Source: Candidatus Obscuribacterales bacterium (GTDB taxonomy: Bacteria; Cyanobacteriota; Vampirovibrionia; Obscuribacterales; Obscuribacteraceae). Taken from it: a stretch of 64,000 nucleotides of DNA. Positions within the stretch are counted from its first letter, which is position 1. The number at the start of each line of letters is the position of its first letter. Positions 1 to 8,419 of the stretch are shown here, one piece after another. The stretch spans positions 124,001 through 188,000 of the forward strand of contig JACKCM010000007.1 in assembly GCA_020634035.1 (NCBI GenBank), given 5' to 3'. A program made the translations under genes and the position numbers. The notes under the pieces are model-generated. The model ran no database searches and was not told where the DNA came from. It saw nothing but the letters and a program-made list of their open reading frames with translations.

Positions 1-577
1 CGATTTCGAGGAAGTCCCGGTCATCCAGAAACTTGCGAATCGCCCTTATAGTGACGCTGCGCTTGCGCAGGGTGTCCCTGACCGACGAGTTGATGATCAT
101 GTCGACATAACGCTGACGATAGCGGGCTTCCACATCGGTGAAACCTTCCCAGCTATCAGGCAGGGGCAGAAGGGTCTTACAGAGGACCTCATAGTCGGTC
201 ACCCGGACCGATAGCTCGCCGGCTTTCGTTCTTCTTATGGTCCCGGTCACGCCGATGTAGTCTCCTTTGTCCAGGAGCTTCATCCGCTTGAGTTTTTCAG
301 GGTCGAGGCTCTGTTTATGACAGAAGAGCTGGATCTTGCCCGAGTCATCATAAAGATCGACAAACATCCAGGTGTTGCGCTCGTTCATCACTTTGCCGCA
401 AACCCGGACCACGTCTTCGGTCTCTTCCTCATTGGCCAGGTCCTTATACTTGTCATGCAGCTCGGATGCTTTATGCGAGCGCTCGAAACGGTAGGGATAG
501 GGCTGGACGCCCAGATCCTGGAGCTCGCTCAGTTTACGCATTCTCTCCTGCTTGAGGCGAGAGTCTTCTTTTTCCAT
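1..577 (-). CDS. lysS: Lysyl-tRNA synthetase, class II (N-terminal part, runs off the window)
   Basis: Charges tRNA-Lys with lysine in the cytoplasm. Reading leftward from the ATG at 577 gives an open frame of 192 codons to the window edge with no stop. It begins MEKEDSRLKQERMRKLSEL and continues into an OB-fold anticodon-binding domain of the class II LysRS type, with VRVCGKVMNERNTWMFVDL followed by DDSGKIQLF. It then reaches the start of the catalytic region (EARYRQRYVDMI, where LysRS normally has R-Y-R-Q-R-Y-x-D-L). The C-terminal two thirds lie outside. It diverges from gyrA across a 295-base gap. The family is clear from the OB-fold and RYRQRYVD signatures; the start is the first ATG that gives the usual short charged N-terminus. 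Confidence 0.93.
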   Translation of the reverse strand, partial: MEKEDSRLKQERMRKLSELQDLGVQPYPYRFERSHKASELHDKYKDLANEEETEDVVRVCGKVMNERNTWMFVDLYDDSGKIQLFCHKQSLDPEKLKRMKLLDKGDYIGVTGTIRRTKAGELSVRVTDYEVLCKTLLPLPDSWEGFTDVEARYRQRYVDMIINSSVRDTLRKRSVTIRAIRKFLDDRDFLEI

Positions 578-803
578 AGTAGTTACCACTTTGTTTCTCC
601 GCGGCAATTATATAAGGGCCGGATATCTAAAAAATGCCTATTCTGAATTATCTTGTTTCGGCACAGAATCGCTATATTCAAGAGATGAATGTGAACGGTA
701 TTTTGACATAGTCGAGGATTAAGATTTCATCATCGGCGGTAGCAGAAGCGCCAGTCTATGTAGACGCGAATCTGGCTAAAACCAGCTTCACCAGCCGGAT
801 AGC

Positions 804-833
804 GTGACATGATATACTTCGTCGAGTTATATA
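804..833 (+). promoter_or_regulatory. Candidate sigma70-type promoter of gyrA
   Basis: GTGACA at 804-809 (5 of 6 to TTGACA) and TATATA at 828-833 are separated by 18 bases. They lie about 40 bases before the gyrA GTG and its AAAGGAG ribosome site at 856-862. A second AT-rich hexamer, TATACT at 813-818, has no fitting -35 partner. This is pattern matching only; no transcript data were available. Confidence 0.35.
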
Positions 834-872
834 CATAAGATAACCCCGGAAGAAGAAAGGAGTTTCTGAAAC

Positions 873-3569
873 GTGGCTGAGAACACAGGTAGCGATAGTT
901 CCCAGGGTCGCATCGTCGATGTCCAGTTGAATGAAGAGATGCGCAAGTCCTTCATCGACTATGCGATGTCCGTAATTGTAAGCCGGGCCATTCCTGATGT
1001 TAGGGACGGTCTGAAGCCGGTGCACCGGCGGATCATTTTCGGTATGAATGAGCAGGGACTCGGTCCCACCAGCAAATACCGTAAGTCCGCCAAGACTGTC
1101 GGTGAGGTGATGGGTAACTACCACCCCCACGGCGACTCGGCTATCTATGATTCTCTTGTCCGTCTTGCCCAGCCTGACTCCAGCCGCTATACCCTGGTGG
1201 ATGGTCACGGAAACTTCGGTGACCTCGACAACCCGCCGGCGGCTATGCGTTATACCGAAGCTCGTCTGACCAAGCTCTCTCAGGAGATGCTTGCCGATAT
1301 CGATGCCGAAACTGTCGATATGCGTCCCAACTTCGACGAGAGTTTGCAAGAACCGGTGGTGCTTCCTTCTAAGGTTCCTACCCTGCTTCTCAACGGTTCA
1401 GCCGGAATTGCCGTGGGCATGGCCACCAATATTCCGCCCCATAACCTCAGAGAAGTTGTCAACGGCTGTATCGAAATCGTCGAAGACAAAGATCTTTATG
1501 AAAAGGCCAACAGCGAGGATCCGGCTGTGGTCGCCGAGGCTTCTCTGAAGCTGATGAAACATGTCAAAGGTCCTGACTTCCCGAATGGTGGAGTGATCAT
1601 GGGCACCGAAGGCATTGTAGACGCCTTTACCACAGGGCGCGGTTCTATTAAATGCCGCGGAGATGCCGCCATAGAGCAGCTGCCCGGCGGCGGCGGTCGT
1701 CAGAGCCGCATGGCTATCATCGTCACATCGCTGCCTTTCTTAGTGGGGCCGGAAGCCTTCTCAAGGCGGGTGGCCGACATGGTCAAAGCCGACAAACTGA
1801 CCGGTATCAGCGACATCAACGACGAGACCGATCGTAACGGCATCCGGGTGGTGATCGAGCTCAAGCGAGACGCCCATCCCGAGGTGATTCTCAATAACCT
1901 CTACAAACACACCCAGCTTCAGCAATCTTTTGCGGTCAACTCCCTGGCTCTAGTCCGGGGCAGACCCTGCACCCTGCAGCTGGCCTCTATGCTGGTCGAG
2001 TTCGTCGACCACCGCATCGATGTGGTCACCAGACGCACTCGGTATCATCTGCGTAAAGCCGAAGAGAGAGCGCATATCTTAGCCGGTTATCTGAAAGCCC
2101 TCGAGAACATCGACGCGGTCATTAAGATCATCCGCGGATCGGCTTCGGCTGATGATGCCCGGGCTGAATTGGGCAAGAAGTTCAAGCTTGACGAAACCCA
2201 GGCCAACGCCATTCTCGAGATGCAACTGCGTCGTTTAACAGGATTGGAACGGGAGAAAATCGAGAACGAGTATCAAGAGAAACTGGCTGCCATCGAGAAG
2301 TTCAAAGCGATTCTCGGCGACAGACAACTGGTGCTCGATATCATCAAAGAAGAGCTCGAAGAAGTACGGGAGAAGCACGGCGACGATCGCAAGACCCGCA
2401 TCGAAAGAGACGCCGAAGACGATATCTCGGCCAAGGATCTCACCCCCAATGAGCCCATGGCGGTCTTCATCACCAACCAGAACTATGTGAAGCGTATCCC
2501 CCTCGATACTTTCAAACGTCAGAAACGCAACACCAGGGGTGTGACCGGCGTTAAGACCCGAGACGAGGATGAACTGAAGCATTTCTTCGTGGCTAATATG
2601 CACGACCGCTTATTAGTGTTCACCACCCGTGGGGTCGTCTATCCCCTCGAGGTGATGGATCTTCCCGAAGGCGGCAGAAGCGCCCGGGGTCTTGCCCTGG
2701 TCAATCTGGTGCCGATCGGCCAGGAAGAGAACGTCACTGCGGTGATACCGGTTTCGGAATTCAGAGACGATGACTATCTCATCATGCTGACCCGGCAGGC
2801 TTTCATCAAGAAGGTCTCTATGTCAGAATTCGCCAACACCAGAAGAAGCGGCATCATCGCCATTACCCTTAGCGATGGCGACGGTCTTGGCTGGGTGCGT
2901 TCTTCGTCCGGCAAATCCGATGTGATCATCGGTACTGCCAACGGTATGTGCATTCGCTATAGCGAGTCCGAGTTGCGTCCCATGGGCCGCTCGGCTCGTG
3001 GTGTGCGTGCTATCTCTCTGAGAGACAACGACAAGATTGTCGGTTGCGACGCTATTGAACCAAGCGAGAAGTCCTTTGTTCTTGTCTTGACCAATGACGG
3101 CTACGGCAAACGGGTCAAACTAGAAGAGTTCCGCCAGCAGGGTCGAGGCGGTGTCGGTATCATCGGCACCAAGTTCAAGGGAGCCAACTCCAGACTGGCC
3201 TGTCTGAACGTGGTCGAGGTCGGAGATCAGATCGTGATTGCCACCGCCAACGGTGTGGTGGTCCGCCAGCAGGTCTCTGCCATCAGCGCCCAGGGCAGGA
3301 TGGCTACCGGGGTTAGAATCCAGCAGCTTGCCGAGGACGATTCGGTCGTTTCGGTCAGCCCGATTATCGAACCTGAATCGGCCACCGATGATGATGACGA
3401 AGGAGATATTCCGGAGTCTGCCGAGTCTTCCGATTCTTCCGAAGATACTGATGCCACTGAAGCCGGCGAAGAGAAGGCTGAGGACAAAGGCGGCAAGGAC
3501 ACAAAAGGCAAGAAAGGTAAGAAAGGCAAAGCTGCCGAATCTGACGAATCCGGCGAAGACGAAGAATAG
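873..3569 (+). CDS. gyrA: DNA gyrase subunit A
   Basis: Breakage-reunion subunit of gyrase, which supercoils DNA together with GyrB. The start is GTG at 873, preceded by AAAGGAG ten bases upstream. The 898 residues show the type IIA topoisomerase N-terminal domain with catalytic Tyr127 in RYTEARL. The quinolone-determining region has Ser89 and Asp93 (GDSAIYD), the drug-sensitive type. The C-terminal half has repeated beta-pinwheel blades (VVYPLEVMDLPEG, NGYGKRV and similar). The GyrA-box position near residue 550 reads QKRNTRGVTG, not the E. coli QRRGGKG; as I remember it this is closer to cyanobacterial GyrA. The last 60 residues are an acidic and Lys-rich tail (DTKGKKGKKGKAAESDESG), probably disordered. 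ParC cannot be fully excluded, but length and architecture favour GyrA. Confidence 0.93.
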   Translation: MAENTGSDSSQGRIVDVQLNEEMRKSFIDYAMSVIVSRAIPDVRDGLKPVHRRIIFGMNEQGLGPTSKYRKSAKTVGEVMGNYHPHGDSAIYDSLVRLAQPDSSRYTLVDGHGNFGDLDNPPAAMRYTEARLTKLSQEMLADIDAETVDMRPNFDESLQEPVVLPSKVPTLLLNGSAGIAVGMATNIPPHNLREVVNGCIEIVEDKDLYEKANSEDPAVVAEASLKLMKHVKGPDFPNGGVIMGTEGIVDAFTTGRGSIKCRGDAAIEQLPGGGGRQSRMAIIVTSLPFLVGPEAFSRRVADMVKADKLTGISDINDETDRNGIRVVIELKRDAHPEVILNNLYKHTQLQQSFAVNSLALVRGRPCTLQLASMLVEFVDHRIDVVTRRTRYHLRKAEERAHILAGYLKALENIDAVIKIIRGSASADDARAELGKKFKLDETQANAILEMQLRRLTGLEREKIENEYQEKLAAIEKFKAILGDRQLVLDIIKEELEEVREKHGDDRKTRIERDAEDDISAKDLTPNEPMAVFITNQNYVKRIPLDTFKRQKRNTRGVTGVKTRDEDELKHFFVANMHDRLLVFTTRGVVYPLEVMDLPEGGRSARGLALVNLVPIGQEENVTAVIPVSEFRDDDYLIMLTRQAFIKKVSMSEFANTRRSGIIAITLSDGDGLGWVRSSSGKSDVIIGTANGMCIRYSESELRPMGRSARGVRAISLRDNDKIVGCDAIEPSEKSFVLVLTNDGYGKRVKLEEFRQQGRGGVGIIGTKFKGANSRLACLNVVEVGDQIVIATANGVVVRQQVSAISAQGRMATGVRIQQLAEDDSVVSVSPIIEPESATDDDDEGDIPESAESSDSSEDTDATEAGEEKAEDKGGKDTKGKKGKKGKAAESDESGEDEE

Positions 3570-3598
3570 ACTTCGCTGAATTCGCCAGCTAAAAATTG

Positions 3599-3637
3599 AG
3601 CCGCCGATTCTGCAGAGAGTCGGCGGCTTATTTTTGT
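3599..3637 (+). terminator. Rho-independent terminator after gyrA
   Basis: AGCCGCCGA (3599-3607) pairs perfectly with TCGGCGGCT (3620-3628) across a 12-base loop and is followed by TATTTTTG and further T-rich sequence. It sits 30 bases after the gyrA stop. This is a textbook intrinsic terminator. Confidence 0.9.
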
Positions 3638-3706
3638 ATTTCTTTTTCTAGAAGAGGGGGAAGGACTTTCTAAGTCATTACTGGGTCTGTCGGCTTCGGT
3701 CTGCGT

Positions 3707-3976
3707 TCAAGAGGAGAGCTGGGCAATTTGCGCTTCTACCGGCAAATTGAGCTCTTTGCATTTTGAAGAACACCAGTTAATCGCCAGCTGTTTGGCTAGC
3801 TCCAGGTTCTGGCTTGTCTCTGGGCAGTTCTTGAACACTTTGTTCAGTAGCGCCTCCAGTTCGTGGGAGTGGGGGCGCAGGTCGACAGGTACAGTCAGTC
3901 TTTCAAGTAACGCTTTGCCGGTTGTGACTGACGTCTCTTCCTGGGCAAATATATTGCTTGGTGCTGTAGATAGCAT
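3707..3976 (-). CDS. Small hypothetical protein
   Basis: An 89-residue frame, unrecognised. It has a mixed, globular-looking composition with amphipathic helices, a Leu-rich middle (HELEALLNKVFKNC) and a C-x3-C pair (NWCSSKCKEL) near residues 68-72. The ATG at 3976 is preceded by AAGGGA with about eight bases spacing, an acceptable ribosome site. The competing plus-strand frame over 3747-4232 has a Ser/Leu/Phe-rich shadow composition and no ribosome site. The gene lies alone between the gyrA terminator and the response-regulator terminator. No signal peptide or membrane segment is evident. I cannot assign a function; the call rests on composition and the ribosome site only. Confidence 0.5.
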   Translation of the reverse strand: MLSTAPSNIFAQEETSVTTGKALLERLTVPVDLRPHSHELEALLNKVFKNCPETSQNLELAKQLAINWCSSKCKELNLPVEAQIAQLSS

Positions 3977-4199
3977 GGCTCTGTCCCTTATTCGATGGAT
4001 TCCCTGTCGGCACCCCAGTCGGAGTACCTATCTCGAGAGCGGCGGGCTAGTTCTTAGACCCTTCCGATTCGAGTGTCCAGTTATCATAACGTTACATTCA
4101 TCTTTTTCACAATACCCTTTATCTTTTCCTTGGCTTTCTTTAAGCGTTGTCAGTGGGAATACCCCCATGAAATTCCCCTCTTTTAATGGCCGGATGGCA

Positions 4200-4226
4200 A
4201 AAAGCACCCTGAAAACGGGTGCTTTT
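4200..4226 (-). terminator. Bidirectional intrinsic terminator downstream of the response regulator
   Basis: AAAAGCACCC (4200-4209) and GGGTGCTTTT (4217-4226) form a perfect 10-base stem with a 7-base loop. The A-run and T-run flanks give a U-tract on either strand. It lies 54 bases past the stop of the leftward response-regulator gene. Confidence 0.85.
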
Positions 4227-4279
4227 CAATGATTCTGACGGCTTATAAAAGAGCTTCTTCTAGCTGTTTGGCTATCTAT

Positions 4280-4981
4280 CTACCTAGAAGAATCTTCTTC
4301 GCGCAGGACATAGCCTTCGCCCCGGACGGTCTGGATCAGGCGTTTCTGATTGCCGTCTTCCAGTTTGGAGCGCAGATAACGGATATAGACCTCGATTACG
4401 TTCGATTCTCCGATGAAGTCATAGCCCCAGACTTTGTCGAAGATGAACTCCCGGGAGAGAACCTGTTCGGGGTACTGCATGAAGAGTCTGAGCAGGTCGA
4501 ATTCTTTTGCTCTGAGGTCGAGCTGACGCTCGCCACGCTTGACCACACGGTTGAGCTGGTCCATCCAGAGGTCGGCATAGGTGAGGATGCCTTCCTGGGG
4601 TTTGCGACGCATTACTGCCCGGATTCTAGCCAGCAGTTCTTCGGTGGCAAAAGGTTTGGTGAGATAGTCGTCGGCACCGCTGTCGAGACCGACAACTCTG
4701 TCCTGAACGCCATCTTTGGCGGTAAGCATGATCACGGGCACTTTGGACATCTGTCTGAGACGCTTGCAGACCTCGACTCCATCGAGACCGGGGAGCATCA
4801 CATCGAGGAGTACTAGGTCGGGCTGGTCTTTCTTGAAAAGGTCTAGTCCCTGGTTCCCTTCATGAGCTACGGATACTTGATATCCCTCATATCCGAGTTC
4901 CAGTTCGATTAGACGTGCGATATTCACATCGTCCTCAATAATCAGAATCTTTAGCGAATTCGCATCATTTCCTGTTGCCAC
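4280..4981 (-). CDS. OmpR/PhoB-family response regulator (orphan)
   Basis: Two-component transcription factor. The receiver domain occupies residues 10-125 with acidic pair Asp17/Asp18, phosphoacceptor Asp60 (LLDVMLPGLDG), Thr87 and Lys109 (TKPF), all intact. The output domain, from about 135 to 230, is a winged helix of OmpR type (RAKEFDLLRLFMQYP, SNVIEVYIRYLRSKLE, IQTVRGEGYVLR). Length 233 is normal. The start is a GTG at 4981; a GGGGG run lies about 15 bases upstream, farther than usual, so the first few residues are uncertain. No histidine kinase is adjacent on either side, so the partner must be encoded elsewhere. The output-domain wording resembles cyanobacterial regulators of this class, but the target genes cannot be inferred. 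Confidence 0.92.
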   Translation of the reverse strand: MATGNDANSLKILIIEDDVNIARLIELELGYEGYQVSVAHEGNQGLDLFKKDQPDLVLLDVMLPGLDGVEVCKRLRQMSKVPVIMLTAKDGVQDRVVGLDSGADDYLTKPFATEELLARIRAVMRRKPQEGILTYADLWMDQLNRVVKRGERQLDLRAKEFDLLRLFMQYPEQVLSREFIFDKVWGYDFIGESNVIEVYIRYLRSKLEDGNQKRLIQTVRGEGYVLREEDSSR

Positions 4982-5284
4982 GATTAGCTTTAACCCCCGT
5001 TGAATCCGTCATTCTTTCCAGTGGATTTGTGAGACCGGTTTCATTATGCCCGATTCTCTCCGATGGAGAAGGTCTTAATTACGGTTTACCCGCCATGTTA
5101 GTTCATACTCGTTGTTGATAACTAGATATCTAGGTATTTGAACATTTATAGGTCATTTCCATATGGGTTACCCATATGACAATTGACTCCGAGTTATGAA
5201 CATTAAATCTACCAGGTGTTTAATGTTTGGGGAAGAGGTTAGACGCCAATAAGTTTTATTTTGTAGCCTAGCTATCAAATTTAT
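4982..5284. other. Divergent intergenic region between response regulator and TPR gene
   Basis: About 300 bases with no convincing reading frame, AT-rich toward the right. It contains the palindrome at 5160-5178 and, just after it, AATTGACTCCGAGTT (5181-5195), whose TTGACT could serve as a -35 element. A very similar block occurs at 33172-33201 upstream of another TPR gene. It probably carries promoters for both flanking genes. Confidence 0.5.
5160..5178. promoter_or_regulatory. Perfect 9-1-9 palindrome, possible operator
   Basis: CATATGGGT (5160-5168), T, ACCCATATG (5170-5178) is an exact inverted repeat about an unpaired centre. The one-base centre makes it look like a dimeric DNA-binding site and not an RNA hairpin. 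It lies two bases upstream of a TTGACT hexamer and about 110 bases before the TPR gene start. No regulator can be named from sequence. Confidence 0.45.
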
Positions 5285-7024
5285 TTGCTCAGAACTTCAG
5301 AGTATGTTGAGAGTATGGTGGAAATTTTGGGTGTTGTTCGAGTTGATAATCAAAGCGAGCACGGGTTTCGAGAATTCAAGATAGATCCTCAGGCGATCAC
5401 CATGTTCGCTCTCAAGTCGGCGGTGGTGGTGGCTACGGTCCTGGCGATACCAGATGCAGTAGCGCTCATTCCATCGGTTTCGACCATCACTTCCTGGATC
5501 CTGAAACTTGTCGCCTGCTGGACCACGGCCCTTATCGCCTGGTTCCTCTTTGCCCTGGGGCTGATGCAGGTGGTTCGTTTTGTGGCGGGCGGTATTTTTG
5601 TGGGCGATGACGGCATTCGTATGTGGCGTTTCGGGCGCGTTATCCCCTATGAAGCCATCGATGCCATCGCACTGGAGCCCGAGTTTCTTTTTACCGCGAT
5701 TTTTTCCTACGACCAGGTCATTCACAGGCTCACTGTCTTCAAGCGCTTGACCGCCGGCTCTGCGGTTTTGAAGAAGCTGCATCTGCCCCGTTCTATTCCG
5801 CTCTATATTCCTTCTTATCTATTTAAAAAAGCAGAGTTCCTTGCCCTCAGTCGTCTTCTGGTAGAGAAAAAATATGGTTTCACTCCCGGCGATTTCAGCT
5901 ATTTGAGCTTTCCGGGTGACCAATACGAGGCGGTCCGGCGCAGCTATCGCTTTGTGAGCTGGCAGCGGCTCTTTCTCTCTCTTTTAATCGGTTTTGGAGT
6001 CTCTCTCTTTTTAGTTCGCAAAGCCTGCGTGCTCTATGCCTATAACGAAGGCTTACGCGAATACCGTCAGTATCGTTTTGCCGATGCCGGCAAGTCCTTT
6101 GCTTTCTCTCTCGGTCTTGATCCGACCTTTGCGCCTGCCTGGCACGGTATCGCCGGCTCCCAGTTCAACCAGGGGGATTTCGAAGGGGCGGCCAGAAGCT
6201 GGAAAAAAGCGCTGGACTGGAAGCCCGACTATGTCGAGGCCAAGGTCAGCCTTGCCTATCTCAGTCTCCAGAACCGCCAGTTCGACCAGGCCCAGAAGCT
6301 TCTTTCCAGCGCTCTCAAAATCGATCCATATAATTCTGAGGCGCTTTTGAACAAAGCGGATCTCGAGCTGCGGCGTGGCAGAATAAAAGAGAGCGAGAAG
6401 CTCTCACGGCTGATTATCGCCAGAGAAGAAGGCGGTGCCTATCGACATGTCTATATGGCTAAGTGCCTGCTTGCCCAGGCCAGGCTGCAAGAAGGTCTGG
6501 CTGCCCAGGGTCTCAAAGAGATTGTCCATCTGCCCTTTGCCGAAGACAAACTGCGGGGTGGAGAGAATCTTACTTATCGACTTATGGTGGGCAGCCGTAT
6601 CTATCTTGCTCTGGGTGAGAATCAGAAGGCTCTTAAAATGGCGAGGCTTGCCCTGGCTCGGGCCTGCAATGTCGACACCCTGCTTGTTATGGCCGAGGTT
6701 CGTATAAAGACCGGCGAATTGAAATTGGCTCGCAATATTCTAGAGCGATGCCGAGAGCTTATGCCGGAGAACCCCTGGATCTATGTCCTGGCTGCCGAGA
6801 TAAATCTGGCATCTAACAACGAAGACAATGCTTATACCAATCTGATCGATGCGCTGAACTGCAGCTCTATCAAAGACGCCAACTCGCTTTATAAAGCGGC
6901 AGAGCTCTTTCATCGAATTCAGAAAGACGATATTGCTCGTAAGGTCATCAAAGAAGTGCTGTCTATAGACAGTGACTATCCTCTTTCTGCCGAGCTCAAG
7001 AAGCTCAGTTCGGGCGGTTCTTGA
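5285..7024 (+). CDS. Membrane-anchored TPR protein
   Basis: A 579-residue protein with three hydrophobic segments (about 40-62, 68-94 and 228-246). The segment between the second and third resembles a small PH-like or membrane-sensing domain. From about residue 250 onward it is a chain of tetratricopeptide repeats (for example FAPAWHGIAGSQFNQGDFEG and VEAKVSLAYLSLQNRQFDQA). TPRs are protein-protein scaffolds; the partner is unknown. The frame opens with TTG at 5285; an internal ATG at 5315 is an alternative, and neither has a strong ribosome site. The last 20 bases overlap the end of the convergent caspase-like gene. The upstream CATATG palindrome may control it. Confidence 0.8.
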   Translation: MLRTSEYVESMVEILGVVRVDNQSEHGFREFKIDPQAITMFALKSAVVVATVLAIPDAVALIPSVSTITSWILKLVACWTTALIAWFLFALGLMQVVRFVAGGIFVGDDGIRMWRFGRVIPYEAIDAIALEPEFLFTAIFSYDQVIHRLTVFKRLTAGSAVLKKLHLPRSIPLYIPSYLFKKAEFLALSRLLVEKKYGFTPGDFSYLSFPGDQYEAVRRSYRFVSWQRLFLSLLIGFGVSLFLVRKACVLYAYNEGLREYRQYRFADAGKSFAFSLGLDPTFAPAWHGIAGSQFNQGDFEGAARSWKKALDWKPDYVEAKVSLAYLSLQNRQFDQAQKLLSSALKIDPYNSEALLNKADLELRRGRIKESEKLSRLIIAREEGGAYRHVYMAKCLLAQARLQEGLAAQGLKEIVHLPFAEDKLRGGENLTYRLMVGSRIYLALGENQKALKMARLALARACNVDTLLVMAEVRIKTGELKLARNILERCRELMPENPWIYVLAAEINLASNNEDNAYTNLIDALNCSSIKDANSLYKAAELFHRIQKDDIARKVIKEVLSIDSDYPLSAELKKLSSGGS

Positions 7025-8258
7025 ACTTGAACCAGAGGTCGGCCTCTTTGCCTGCCGGCACCACTATCGGTTTCACCGGCTTGGCGGTGGGATCATTTTG
7101 ATAGATTATGGTCGGCGGCTTGACCTGGGTCTGGACTTGGACTTGGGGTTGAGTTTGCGCTGGAGTTTGAGTCGGCAACTGACTGGGCTGAGCCTGGGTG
7201 GTGGTAGCCACCGGCTTTTGAATCAGCTTTTTAGGCGGCGGGCTGTCCGGCTTTTTGATCGCTATCTCATAGACAAAGGGATGTTTCTTGTCCGCGAAGA
7301 CTTCTCTGGGGGCAGCCGGTTTGGCTGTCAGCCTGAGGGGGTCTCCTTCCCAGTGGCTGTGCATGACCGGGGTCTGGAAAGCCTGGCGGTCGAAGCGCAC
7401 TTCGGACTGAACAGAGTCTTTGAGAGTATCGAAAGCTTTGGACAGATCGGTGTCGGTGGCTTCTTTGTTCTTTTCTAGAACCTGAATAAGAGAGCGGGTG
7501 AAAACACCGTTTTTATAACGCTTCGATTCCCAGGAGCGCTGGTTTGCATCAGAAGAGCTGATCACGATCTGGCCTTTACCGGCGATGGCATCGACATCGA
7601 AGTTGGTGCTTCTGAAAAGCCCTTTGCCTCCGGTTTTTGCCGCACCAGAGTTACAGGCGTCGAGAATGAGCACCACCCGGTCGCAATGGGTTCTTTGTTT
7701 TATTGTAGGGGCGAGATCTTCGAGCTTGATGCCTGTGGTGAAGAGCTCTTCGCGCTTGGTGTCATGGGCGATAAGAAAGTTGTCGCCGCCCACGTCTATC
7801 TCTTTGGGGCTGCCGTGGGTCGAGGCATAGATAACCACCAGGTCGTCATCCAGGGCGCGCTTGGGCAGCCAGGAGTCAGCCAGGCAAGAGACGATATTGT
7901 GTTTGGTTGCGTCTTCGTTCAAAAGAAGCAGAACATGATCTTTGGCGAAATTACCTTTCTCCACCAGAAAAGTGGCGAAGTCCCGGGCGTCTTTTGCCGC
8001 ATAGCGCAGTGTAGGAATAGATTTGTCCTCAAATCTGTTGACACCTATCACCACAGCCCATTTGTCTTTAATAGGTCGGATAGCAGCTGCCTGTAACAGC
8101 TTCTCTTTGGCTTCTTCGCTGGGACCCTTCCCGGAATCTGTTTTGGGTTCCGATTTCGCCGCCCAGGCGCAGTCTGAATAAGTCAGTCCCAGCCCCGTAA
8201 CCAGGGAGAGGATCATAAGAGAGGACAAACAAATTTTTTCGATACGCAGTTTCTTCAT
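7005..8258 (-). CDS. Exported caspase-like (peptidase C14) protease
   Basis: A metacaspase-type cysteine protease. Starting at the ATG at 8258, 28 codons inside the longest frame, it opens with a clear signal peptide (MKKLRIEKICLSSLMILSLV, ending near CAWA). The mature part has the caspase p20 fold: WAVVIGVNRFED, catalytic His148 in YASTHGS and catalytic Cys202 in LDACNSGA (numbering from this start). After residue 310 follows a Pro/Gln/Thr-rich tail (QPQVQVQTQVKPP) that ends in a short conserved-looking segment. Length is 417 residues. Bacterial metacaspases usually cleave after Arg or Lys and have unknown natural targets. Both catalytic residues are intact. It overlaps the convergent TPR gene by 20 bases. 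The longer start at 8342 would bury the signal peptide and is disfavoured. Confidence 0.85.
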   Translation of the reverse strand: MKKLRIEKICLSSLMILSLVTGLGLTYSDCAWAAKSEPKTDSGKGPSEEAKEKLLQAAAIRPIKDKWAVVIGVNRFEDKSIPTLRYAAKDARDFATFLVEKGNFAKDHVLLLLNEDATKHNIVSCLADSWLPKRALDDDLVVIYASTHGSPKEIDVGGDNFLIAHDTKREELFTTGIKLEDLAPTIKQRTHCDRVVLILDACNSGAAKTGGKGLFRSTNFDVDAIAGKGQIVISSSDANQRSWESKRYKNGVFTRSLIQVLEKNKEATDTDLSKAFDTLKDSVQSEVRFDRQAFQTPVMHSHWEGDPLRLTAKPAAPREVFADKKHPFVYEIAIKKPDSPPPKKLIQKPVATTTQAQPSQLPTQTPAQTQPQVQVQTQVKPPTIIYQNDPTAKPVKPIVVPAGKEADLWFKFKNRPN

Positions 8259-8419
8259 CGCTTTTACTCTATGGATAAAGCACCCAGCCTTATTTCGTCT
8301 TTCGTTCCTTTGACTATGGCCTATTATGCCAAGAGATGACACGAATTGCCTACAGTCGATTTAATCCACTGAGATTGGGAAACATTTAGGAAGAACTTTC
8401 GTCGGGCAGGGGCTCAGAT

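Noticed and set aside
317..646. Plus-strand 109-codon frame at the left edge
   Set aside because: It lies antisense to lysS, whose frame gives a clean LysRS sequence; composition is shadow-like and there is no ribosome site.
3747..4232. Plus-strand 161-codon frame between gyrA and the response regulator
   Set aside because: Ser/Leu/Phe-rich shadow composition, no ribosome site, and it crosses the terminator at 4200-4226. The minus-strand 89-residue frame is more protein-like.
5160..5178. Reading the CATATG palindrome as an RNA hairpin
   Set aside because: A one-base loop is sterically implausible for an RNA hairpin; a DNA operator is the better reading.
8259..8342. Longer start of the caspase-like gene
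   Set aside because: It would place 28 polar residues before an obvious signal peptide that starts with MKKLRIEK.
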